This document shows, in pieces, positions 1-6,018 of a DNA stretch of 15,676 nucleotides (position 1 is the stretch's first letter; each line of letters opens with the position of its first letter). The translations under genes were made by a program, and so were the position numbers. This DNA is from DASSTJ01 sp035707965 (GTDB taxonomy: Bacteria; Actinomycetota; Actinomycetes; Actinomycetales; Angustibacteraceae): NCBI GenBank assembly GCA_035707965.1, contig DASSTJ010000003.1, positions 1 to 15,676 on the forward strand, given 5' to 3'. The notes beneath the pieces were generated by a model that ran no database searches, had not been told where the DNA came from, and saw only the letters and a list, made by a program, of their open reading frames with translations.

Positions 1-1
1 A

Positions 2-626
2 CGGCACGCGAACCCGTGGGTCCGCCAGGGAGACACCACGTGCTTCGAGCCCGACTACGACACCCTCGGTCTGCTGCTGGCGGTTCCCGTGCAAGAGGAT
101 GGACTCCTCCTTCAGGAAGAACGCGGCGAACCGCGTCGAGGAGAGCTACGGCGACGCAAAGAACTTGCGGGCGCGACATCCACAGGCTGCCTTGGGTTTC
201 GTGTACGCACTCAGCGCCGTGGCGTTGGAGTCGGAACCAGACATTGCAGAGTGGCTCATTGACCTTCTCGCTAAGCTCGGGCGGGAAGAGGACGCCTACG
301 ACGCCGTGGCCCTCATCCTGCCGGACCTCACACCCGAGTCGGAGGCACCGGGGGTGGAGGAGGACGTGGCGGCCGGCCCTCTCGAGCCCGGAGCGAGCGA
401 CGACGAGAACATCGTCGAGTCGGACGCCGAGCTCCGGCTCGCCCAGGAGCTCGTCCCGCACGAGGTGCACCACATGCGTCCCGTCAGGCTCCGACGGAGC
501 CAGGTACCAGCGGCGCTCGACCCGGGCCGCTTCTTCACGGTGATGTGCGACGAGCTGTTGGAGCGGACCCCGGTCAACTTCCACGCCGACGCTCGCCGGC
601 TGCGTCGAGAGGCCGGACGGCCTTAG
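2..626 (+). pseudogene. probable type II restriction endonuclease, 3' part, frameshifted
   Basis: The 5' end lies outside the window. From base 2 to about 91 the reading frame with G/C in nearly every third codon position gives a protein-like stretch with FEPDYDTLGLLLAVPV. From about 93 the signal moves to the next frame, with KRMDSSFRKNAANRVEES and on to a TAG at 624-626. Dropping one base near 92 joins the two into VPVKRMDSSFRKN. The hydrophobic strand ending in Lys, followed by S-F, N-N-R-x-E-E and G-D/S-A-x-x-L spacing, recalls the PaeR7I/XhoI-type nucleases (PD-(D/E)XK fold) as I remember them. In that alignment the acidic residue before Lys would be Pro. The adjacent convergent adenine methyltransferase supports a nuclease partner. 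The downstream frame alone could start at ATG 99 (175 aa), but that would lack the catalytic core. The break is either a real inactivating mutation or a sequencing error. Family assignment is moderate; the frame change is better supported. Confidence 0.5.
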
Positions 627-2269
627 CGCGACTTCGACCGGGAGACTCTACGATCATGCAATCTCGCTCGCCCACGTCTCATCGCCACCCACGAGGACAA
701 CGACACACGGTCTCCGAAGAGGGCGTCATCGACGAGTTCTGACGCGTCGAACACCCGGCCGGTCACCACCAGCGCGCGCACCCGCCGTCGCACCTGCCTC
801 AGTCGAGCAGCTCGCTCGTCCACCAGGCGCGGCGAGGGGACTGGCCAACGGTCCGCCTCCCGGGGCTCCAACTTGAGGACACCGCCACCGTAGGACCGTC
901 CCACCAACTCTGCTCCGAGCAGCGACACGGAATTGAGGGACGCCAACGCGAGCAGTCCTCGGCCCATGCCGCGCAGTCCCGGCCGCAGGTACAGCCCGTG
1001 CACCGAGTTCAGATGGTGCACACCCGCCAAGTTCGCACACAGCCGAGGTGTATCGGCGTTCATGTAGGTCAACAGCAGGTCGGCCGGTCGCTGGAACGGA
1101 ACTTGCCACCAGGGATCACGGACACGGCACTTGTAGGCCCGGTGCACTTCGCTCGCCTCACCGAGGGCGATGTATCGCTGCGCGGCAGCAGACGGCTCAT
1201 GAGGTCGGAAGAGCCAGGTGCGTTCACCGGCTTCCGACATGGCCGCCAGAGCGGTCTTTGAGAACGAGAGGTTGCGAAGGTGCCGGCTCCCGGGCGGCGA
1301 CACCGGGACCACGTCCTCGGCGCTGAGTCCGTGTTCGAGCACCTGCGCCGTGGACAACGCGAAGTAGGCATTGTTCCCCGTCACCATCCCAAGCGTGGTA
1401 TCTCCCCACTCCTCGAGCATCACGACATCGTCAGACTCGAGCAGCTCGGAGTAAGGGCCGGCGGCGTCGACATCGAGGAGCGCCGAAGACCACCTGTCGT
1501 GAGCGGGTGGAGTCCACCGGCGGACGTCGATCTCGGTGAGGCCAGCGAGCGACTCACCGTTGTGCGCCTGAAGCACCTCGCAGTGCCGAGCCGACCCGCG
1601 ACCACGGCCCTCTGCCAGCAGCAGCACCACGTCCTCCATGACTCCCGGGAAGACGCGCTCGGTGAAGAGGACGAGCCTCACGCGGGCGAACTCTCGCATC
1701 AAGAAGGAGCGGATCGGCGCGGCGTAGTTCACGTTCAGCATCTCTGCCGGCAGGACGAGGCCCAATCGACCTCCGCTTCGCACGTGCATCGCAGCGTGAA
1801 CGGTGAATGCCGCCCAGCTGCTTGCCAGGCCAGTCAGGGTGACGCCTGCTCGCAGGGCCGCCCGCTTCGCCGTCACACGCGCCTCACCCGTGAAGTCCTG
1901 GTAGCGCACGTAGGGAGGGTTGCCGATCACAGCGTCGTAGTACTGCCTCGGCTCCTCGGCCAGGAAGTCGCCGACCCGCACACGGGCGTCAAAGCCCTCC
2001 CGTCTCACCCGGCCGAGGGCGACCTGCGCCGACGAAGCATGGATCTCGGCGCCGTGGAGCTGAGACGCCAGCGCGCCGGTCGCTCCAAGAGCCCGAAGCC
2101 GGTGACCTGCCTCAACCAAGAAGGCAGCCTCGCCGCACGACGGCTCGAGAACCTGGTCGTCGCAGCTGCGTACCGCCCACTCCGTCACGTAGCGGGCAAC
2201 GACATCCGGGGTGAAGAAGGCGCCTCGGGCTTTACGCAGCTCGAGGGTGTCCGTCACGGGGATGCTCAC
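623..2269 (-). CDS. N6-adenine DNA methyltransferase (Eco57I/XhoI-like type II modification enzyme)
   Basis: The predicted 548-aa protein transfers a methyl group from S-adenosylmethionine to adenine in a DNA recognition site. The N-terminal RKARGAFFTP (about 12-21) is the motif X-like opening of this group. LEPSCGEAAFL (41-51) is the SAM-binding motif I and NPPY (117-120) is catalytic motif IV. VLPAEML follows near 172-178. The C-terminal half would be the target-recognition part. Start choice: GTG at 2269 lies 10 residues before the conserved motif and is preceded by GGGAGG at 2278-2283, 8 bases away. The open frame continues upstream to 3115, but that part is antisense to the crotonase gene. 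The gene is convergent with the nuclease-like gene, and the two stops overlap in TTAG. GC is visibly lower (62-63% in sampled lines) than in the catabolic genes, which suggests separate origin. The recognition sequence cannot be read from the protein. Confidence 0.9.
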   Translation of the reverse strand: MSIPVTDTLELRKARGAFFTPDVVARYVTEWAVRSCDDQVLEPSCGEAAFLVEAGHRLRALGATGALASQLHGAEIHASSAQVALGRVRREGFDARVRVGDFLAEEPRQYYDAVIGNPPYVRYQDFTGEARVTAKRAALRAGVTLTGLASSWAAFTVHAAMHVRSGGRLGLVLPAEMLNVNYAAPIRSFLMREFARVRLVLFTERVFPGVMEDVVLLLAEGRGRGSARHCEVLQAHNGESLAGLTEIDVRRWTPPAHDRWSSALLDVDAAGPYSELLESDDVVMLEEWGDTTLGMVTGNNAYFALSTAQVLEHGLSAEDVVPVSPPGSRHLRNLSFSKTALAAMSEAGERTWLFRPHEPSAAAQRYIALGEASEVHRAYKCRVRDPWWQVPFQRPADLLLTYMNADTPRLCANLAGVHHLNSVHGLYLRPGLRGMGRGLLALASLNSVSLLGAELVGRSYGGGVLKLEPREADRWPVPSPRLVDERAARLRQVRRRVRALVVTGRVFDASELVDDALFGDRVSLSSWVAMRRGRARLHDRRVSRSKSR

Positions 2270-2277
2270 AGCGGCAT

Positions 2278-2283
2278 CCTCCC
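2278..2283 (-). promoter_or_regulatory. Shine-Dalgarno site fixing the methyltransferase start
   Basis: On the - strand GGGAGG stands 8 bases before the GTG at 2269. It is the reason for choosing this start over longer in-frame alternatives that run into the neighbouring crotonase gene. Confidence 0.65.
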
Positions 2284-2312
2284 TCAGCCCACCGACAACG
2301 ACCGCAAGACCC

Positions 2313-2329
2313 ACCGAGAAGTCCTCGGT
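2313..2329 (-). terminator. possible hairpin downstream of the crotonase gene
   Basis: Arms ACCGAG (2313-2318) and CTCGGT (2324-2329) pair perfectly around a 5-base loop, 36 bases after the crotonase stop and before the methyltransferase start. There is no run of T after it on the - strand, so it may be only a weak terminator or a chance hairpin. It sits at the border between the catabolic genes and the restriction-modification genes. Confidence 0.3.
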
Positions 2330-2364
2330 CCCTTCACTCGACCTCCGGGTCCCTCGTGGCGGCG

Positions 2365-3216
2365 TCAGCGGTACCGGCTGAAGTCCGGCTGACGCTTCTC
2401 GGCGAACGCCCGGGCGCCCTCCATGCCCTCGTCGCTGTGCACGAAGAACTCGAGCCCGTCGAAGGCGACGTGCGAGACGCCGGACTGGTGGTCGGTGTCG
2501 GCGTTGAACGAGTGCTTGAGGAAGCGGATGGCCGTGGGCGAGTACGAGCAGATGGTCGTGCCCCACTCGACGGCCTTGTCGAGCAGCTGCTCCGGCGGCA
2601 CGACGAGGTTCACGAGGCCCCACCGCTCGGCCGTCTCCGCGTCGAGGCGCTCGAGCAGGAACCAGATCTGCCGGGCCCGCTTCTCGCCGACGACCCGGGC
2701 CAGGTAGGCGCTGCCGAAGCCGGCGTCGAACGACCCGACGCGCGGACCGGCCTGGCCGAAGGTCGCGTTCGTCGAGGCCACCGTCAGGTCGCACAGCACG
2801 TGCAGGACGTGGCCGCCGCCCACCGCGACGCCGTTGACCGCCGCGATGACCGGCTTGGGGATGTCGCGGATCATCCGGTGCAGCCGCTCGATCTCGAACG
2901 TGCCCCACTCGGTCTCGCCGTAGCTCCCGGTCTCCGCGCGTTCCTTCACGTCGCCGCCCGCGCAGAACGCCTTGTCGCCCGCCCCGGTGAGCACGACGAC
3001 ACCGACGTCCCGGCTCGTCCACGCGCGCTTGAAGGCGTGCAGCAGCTCGTCGACGGTCTTGCCGCGGAACGCGTTGTACCGCTCGGGCCGGTTGATCGTG
3101 ATGACCGCGACGCACCCCTCACGCAGCTCGTACGTCAGGTCGGAGTAGACGCGGGGCGACGAGTCGGCGTCCGACACCCGTCCCGGCTCGGCGTTGTCAG
3201 GTGCGTCGTCGGCCAT
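2365..3216 (-). CDS. crotonase-family acyl-CoA enzyme, MenB/BadI-like (possible ring-opening hydrolase)
   Basis: The 283-aa protein belongs to the enoyl-CoA hydratase/isomerase superfamily. CAGGDVKER (85-93) and GGGH (133-136) lie in the CoA-binding and oxyanion-hole region. The block GQAGPRVGSFDAGFGS (154-169), RARQIWFL (180-187) and the ending KRQPDFSRYR are much closer to naphthoate synthase (MenB) and 2-ketocyclohexanecarboxyl-CoA hydrolase (BadI) than to ordinary hydratases. No menaquinone genes are nearby, so a BadI-like cleavage of a cyclic beta-keto acyl-CoA fits the context better; this is inference. Asp164 of GSFD is present. The Tyr that in E. coli MenB is residue 258, before the TEEGQEG stretch (from memory), appears here as Phe258. 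The ATG at 3216 has AAGGAG just upstream (GAAGGAGAACGATG). It lies 66 bases downstream of the thiolase gene and is probably in its operon. A plain enoyl-CoA hydratase is the alternative. Confidence 0.85.
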   Translation of the reverse strand: MADDAPDNAEPGRVSDADSSPRVYSDLTYELREGCVAVITINRPERYNAFRGKTVDELLHAFKRAWTSRDVGVVVLTGAGDKAFCAGGDVKERAETGSYGETEWGTFEIERLHRMIRDIPKPVIAAVNGVAVGGGHVLHVLCDLTVASTNATFGQAGPRVGSFDAGFGSAYLARVVGEKRARQIWFLLERLDAETAERWGLVNLVVPPEQLLDKAVEWGTTICSYSPTAIRFLKHSFNADTDHQSGVSHVAFDGLEFFVHSDEGMEGARAFAEKRQPDFSRYR

Positions 3217-3282
3217 CGTTCTCCTTCGTCGTTCCGTCGGTTGCGTTCAGGTCGCCTGCCGACCGAGTTGTTCTCTCCGGCG

Positions 3283-4473
3283 TCAGGCCTCGAGCACCAT
3301 CGCCATGCCCTGACCCACGCCGATGCAGGCGGCGGCGACACCGATACCGCCGCCCTGGCGCCGCAGCTCCCGGAGGCAGTCGACGACGACGCGGGGCATC
3401 GACGCACCGAGCGGGTGACCGATGGCGATCGCACCGCCGTGCGGGTTGAGTCGCGAGACGTCGATCCGCGGCTCGGTGTGCAGCACGGACAGCACCATGG
3501 CGGCGAAGGCCTCGTTGAGCTCCCACAGCCGCACGTCGGAGTGCTTCAGGCCGGCCCGCTGCAGCGCCTGCGCGATCGCGGGGACCGGCCCCAGGCTCCA
3601 CCGGTCGGGCTCGACCCCCACAGCCGCGGAGGCGACGACCCGGCCGAGCGGCTCGACGCCGAGCTCGGCGGCGACCTCCTGGGTGCCCATCAGCATCGCG
3701 ATCGCGCCGTCGTTGATCGGCGACGAGTTGCCCGCCGTGACGGTGCCGTGCTTCGTGAACGCCGGGCGCAGCCGGCTGAGCGTCTCGAGGGTGCTGTCGG
3801 GACGGATGCACTCGTCGCGCCGCACCACCTGGCCGGTCGGCGTCTCCACCGGCATCACGTAGTCGTCGTGCAGGCCCTTCTCCCACGCCTCGTGCGCCAG
3901 CACGTGGGAGCGCACCGACCACTCATCCATCGCCTGCCGGCCGATGCCCAGCTCGGTGGCCACCCGCTCGGCGGCCTCACCGAGGGACGTCGTCCAGCTG
4001 GCCGGGAAGGTCGGGTTCACCAGCCGCCACCCGATGGTCGTCTGCACCATCTCCATGCGCCGCGGCAGAGCCTCGTCCGGCTTGGGGACGACGTACGGGG
4101 CGCGGCTCATTCCCTCCACACCCCCAGCGACGGCGAGCTGCAGGTCTCCGCACCGGATCGCGCGAGCGACCTGCACCACCGCCTCGCCACCGGAGCCGCA
4201 CAAGCGGTTCACGGTGGTGCCCGGCACCGTGGCGGGCAGGCCGGCAAGGAGCGCGGCCATACGCGCGACGTTGCGGTTGTCCTCGCCGGCACCGTTCGTG
4301 TCGCCGTAGACGACGTCCTCGATGCGCGAGGCGTCCAGTACCTCGGCATGGCGGGCCACCAGCTCACGCAGCGGCATGGCGGCGAGGTCGTCGACGCGGA
4401 CCGTCGAGAGCCCTCCGCGGTTGCGGCCGAACGGCGTGCGCACCGCATCGAGCACCAGCGCTGTCGACGTCAT
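3283..4473 (-). CDS. acetyl-CoA acetyltransferase family thiolase (3-oxoadipyl-CoA thiolase-like)
   Basis: This 396-aa thiolase would split a 3-oxoacyl-CoA with CoA to release acetyl-CoA (or succinyl-CoA) and a shortened acyl-CoA. Visible catalytic elements are Cys92 in NRLCGSGGEAV, NEAF at 320-323, His353 in GHPLGAS and Cys383 in CIGVGQG, in the usual order and at the usual length. EGMSRAPYV followed by TTIGWRLVNP resembles the 3-oxoadipyl-CoA thiolases PcaF and PaaJ, so a dicarboxylic substrate is likely. The start is ATG 4473 (MTSTALVLDAVRTPFG), with GGGAG six bases upstream. The longer frame to 4596 would begin inside the promoter palindrome. It leads a - strand operon with the MenB/BadI-like gene and is read from a promoter with the shared TGAC-N4-GTCA palindrome at -35. 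Confidence 0.92.
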   Translation of the reverse strand: MTSTALVLDAVRTPFGRNRGGLSTVRVDDLAAMPLRELVARHAEVLDASRIEDVVYGDTNGAGEDNRNVARMAALLAGLPATVPGTTVNRLCGSGGEAVVQVARAIRCGDLQLAVAGGVEGMSRAPYVVPKPDEALPRRMEMVQTTIGWRLVNPTFPASWTTSLGEAAERVATELGIGRQAMDEWSVRSHVLAHEAWEKGLHDDYVMPVETPTGQVVRRDECIRPDSTLETLSRLRPAFTKHGTVTAGNSSPINDGAIAMLMGTQEVAAELGVEPLGRVVASAAVGVEPDRWSLGPVPAIAQALQRAGLKHSDVRLWELNEAFAAMVLSVLHTEPRIDVSRLNPHGGAIAIGHPLGASMPRVVVDCLRELRRQGGGIGVAAACIGVGQGMAMVLEA

Positions 4474-4568
4474 GACCTGCTCCCACTCTCGCGGCGGCCC
4501 CCTGGTCGAGCGGCCGCCGACACGTTGACGGGCGGGCCTGCGGGTCGTCGTCCGACGGCGTCCAGGCC

Positions 4569-4597
4569 CATATGTCGCCTCCGTGACTGTCGTCACG
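4569..4597 (-). promoter_or_regulatory. predicted thiolase promoter with shared operator
   Basis: On the - strand a -35-like GTGACG (4597-4592) is followed by 16 bases and a -10-like CATATG (4574-4569). The palindrome TGAC-N4-GTCA (4584-4595) overlaps the -35 box. It begins 21 bases before CATA, the same spacing as at the ligase and monooxygenase promoters. The predicted mRNA leader to the ATG at 4473 is about 85-90 bases. Confidence 0.6.
4584..4595. promoter_or_regulatory. operator palindrome TGAC-N4-GTCA, copy 1
   Basis: The two half-sites extend to CGTGAC (4582-4587) and GTCACG (4592-4597), a perfect 6-bp inverted repeat with a 4-base centre TGTC. It lies in the 176-bp region between the divergent thiolase and SDR genes. 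Fourteen bases (TGACTGTCGTCACG) are identical to the copy upstream of the ligase. Confidence 0.65.
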
Positions 4598-4637
4598 AGA
4601 CGTTAACACCAGAGGCGGGTGCGTGCGGCTCACCGGC

Positions 4638-4643
4638 TAGCAT
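4638..4643 (+). promoter_or_regulatory. possible leaderless -10 box of the SDR-RidA operon
   Basis: TAGCAT matches TANNNT and occupies -12 to -7 relative to the ATG at 4650, the spacing seen in actinobacterial leaderless genes. No Shine-Dalgarno sequence is visible before this ATG. No good -35 is seen at the matching distance. An alternative is the TAACAC at 4604-4609, downstream of operator copy 1. Confidence 0.4.
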
Positions 4644-4649
4644 CACCGC

Positions 4650-5462
4650 ATGCCGAGCGCCTCCGACGTCGCAGCCCACGGTAGTCCGCCCGCGGTCGGC
4701 TCCGACCGTCCCCGCGCACTCGTCACCGGCGCCGGTCGGGGCATCGGCGCGACCGTGGCCGTGCGGCTGGCGCACGAGGGCCACCGGCTGGCGCTGACCG
4801 CGCGCAGCCGCGACGAGCTCGAGCAGGTGGCCGGCGCGCTCCCGGACGGCACCGACGTGCTGGTCCTGCCGGACGACCTCATGGACGCGGAAGCGCCCGG
4901 CCGGCTGGTCCGCGCGGTCACCCAGGCGTGGGGTGGCATCGACGTCCTCATCTGCAACGCGGGTGCGGGCGTCTCCGCACCGGTGGTGAAGACCAGCGAC
5001 TCCGACTGGCAGCGCATGCTGGACCTCAACCTCACCGCGCCGTTCCGGCTGATGCGCGCGGCCCTGCCCGGCATGGTCGACCGCGGCTGGGGACGCGTCG
5101 TCGTCGTCGCGTCGGTGGCGGCCAAGGTCGGAGAGCCGTACATCTCCGCCTACGTCGCCAGCAAGCACGGCGTGCTGGGCCTCGTGCGCGCAGCCGCGGC
5201 CGAGCTGGCCCGCAGCGGCGTCACCGTGAACGCCGTCTGCCCGGGCTACGTCGACACCCCGATGACCGACGCGACCGTCCGAGGCATCGTCGAGATGACC
5301 GGCCGCACCGAGGCGGAGGCCCGTCGCATCCTCGAGCGCAAGCAGCCCACCGGACGACTCGTGACCACGGACGAGGTCGCCGAGGCGGTGTGGGCGTGCG
5401 TCGCCAACTCCGGCATCACCGGTCAGGGCATCAACGTCGACGGTGGGGCGGTGCAGTCATGA
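4650..5462 (+). CDS. SDR-family NAD(P)-dependent oxidoreductase
   Basis: This is a classical short-chain dehydrogenase/reductase of 270 aa with a roughly 20-residue polar lead before the Rossmann fold. TGAGRGIG (26-33) binds the nucleotide, NAG is at 103-105, Asn127 follows, and the catalytic residues are Ser155, Tyr168 and Lys172 (YVASK). Arg52 after the second strand suggests NADP(H) rather than NAD(H). The substrate is not shown by sequence. The operon suggests a hydroxyacyl- or oxo-acyl-CoA intermediate of aromatic ring breakdown, for example reduction of a ring ketone or oxidation of a 3-hydroxyacyl-CoA. The stop overlaps the start of the RidA gene as ATGA, so the two are probably translationally coupled. 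Transcription is divergent from the thiolase operon. Confidence 0.9.
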   Translation: MPSASDVAAHGSPPAVGSDRPRALVTGAGRGIGATVAVRLAHEGHRLALTARSRDELEQVAGALPDGTDVLVLPDDLMDAEAPGRLVRAVTQAWGGIDVLICNAGAGVSAPVVKTSDSDWQRMLDLNLTAPFRLMRAALPGMVDRGWGRVVVVASVAAKVGEPYISAYVASKHGVLGLVRAAAAELARSGVTVNAVCPGYVDTPMTDATVRGIVEMTGRTEAEARRILERKQPTGRLVTTDEVAEAVWACVANSGITGQGINVDGGAVQS

Positions 5463-5863
5463 CGCACGAGGTGGTGGTCCCGCAGGGATTGGCGCAGCCC
5501 CGCGGCTTCAACCACGCGGTGGTGACGCGCGGCGGTCGCACGGTCTGGCTCGCCGGGCAGACCGCGCTCGACGCGTCCGGCGCGGTGGTGGCGCCAGGGG
5601 ACGTCGTCGCCCAGTTCGAGGTGGCGCTCGGCAACCTGCTCGGGAGCCTGCGCGCTGCCGGCGGAGAGCCCGAGCACCTCGTCACCCTGACGACGTACAC
5701 CGTCGACATGGAGGACTACCGCGCCCACGCACGGGAGATCGGCGGTGTCTGGAAGAGGCTCGTCGGCAGCTACTACCCTGCGATGGCGGGCATCGGCGTC
5801 GCCCGCCTCTGGGATGCCGACGCGCTCGTCGAGGTGCAGGGCGTCGCCGTCGTCCCGGACTGA
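5459..5863 (+). CDS. RidA-family (YjgF/YER057c/UK114) protein, probable enamine/imine deaminase
   Basis: This small single-domain protein of 134 aa has GGRTVWLAGQTALD (25-38) and ends YYPAMAGIGVARLWDADALVEVQGVAVVPD (read as separate strands). RidA proteins are trimers that hydrolyse enamines and imines, releasing ammonia. Arg116 in VARL corresponds to the carboxylate-binding Arg105 of E. coli RidA. The acidic residue E. coli has at 120 (in IEIEAIAV) aligns with Gln127 here, so substrate use may differ. The ATG at 5459 overlaps the SDR stop by four bases. In this cluster the likely substrate is the vinylogous enamine left after reductive hydroxylation of 2-aminobenzoyl-CoA. That role is inferred from context. 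A general housekeeping role against reactive imines is less likely because of the coupling to the SDR. Confidence 0.9.
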   Translation: MTHEVVVPQGLAQPRGFNHAVVTRGGRTVWLAGQTALDASGAVVAPGDVVAQFEVALGNLLGSLRAAGGEPEHLVTLTTYTVDMEDYRAHAREIGGVWKRLVGSYYPAMAGIGVARLWDADALVEVQGVAVVPD

Positions 5864-5876
5864 CCGGCGGCCACGC

Positions 5877-5903
5877 GGTGCGTCGCCTCCGTTGCGGGGC
5901 ACC
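5877..5903 (+). terminator. weak hairpin after the RidA gene
   Basis: GGTGC (5877-5881) pairs with GCACC (5899-5903), 13 bases after the RidA stop. The GGTGC...GGGGCACC ends resemble the hairpin repeats at 10148-10215. The inner part does not pair well and there is no T run, so termination is only possible. The rest of the 155-base gap up to the 29-bp palindrome shows nothing I recognise. Confidence 0.25.
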
Positions 5904-5977
5904 CACCCACGACGCTGCCGCTTCGACGGCGACCTCGGGACCTTCGCCCCTGCCGCCGCCGCCGCGCTCCTGCGAAC

Positions 5978-6006
5978 CTACGGTTGCGTAACCTACGCCA
6001 CCGTAG
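5978..6006. promoter_or_regulatory. 29-bp palindrome upstream of the nitronate monooxygenase-like gene
   Basis: Outer arms CTACGGT (5978-5984) and ACCGTAG (6000-6006) and inner arms GCGTA (5986-5990) and TACGC (5994-5998) pair perfectly around ACC, with a single mismatched pair between the arms. It can also be read as two tandem TACG-N4-CGTA boxes 15 bases apart. The form and length suit a TetR-type dimer or dimer pair. It ends 12 bases before the ATG, immediately upstream of the Shine-Dalgarno sequence AGGAGG, so a bound protein would block transcription start or early elongation. It is unlike the TGAC-N4-GTCA sites, implying a different regulator. Confidence 0.65.
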
Positions 6007-6018
6007 CCAGGAGGGCCG

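Noticed and set aside
16..543. 175-aa frame starting at ATG 16
   Set aside because: Arg/Ser/Thr-rich shadow; the overlapping frames give the protein-like signal with G/C third positions.
2270..3115. N-terminal extension of the methyltransferase frame to 3115
   Set aside because: This part is an out-of-frame reading of the crotonase gene. A GTG with GGGAGG at the right place starts the protein at 2269.
2365..3216. Naming the crotonase as menaquinone-pathway MenB
   Set aside because: Similarity is strong, but no men genes are near, it follows a thiolase in an aromatic cluster, and the Tyr expected near residue 258 is Phe.
2356..4797. 813-aa open frame on the + strand opposite the crotonase and thiolase genes
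   Set aside because: It is antisense to two genes with clear catalytic motifs. Its composition (Arg, His, Asp, Val rich) is typical of reverse-frame readings of GC-rich genes, and no motif is recognisable.
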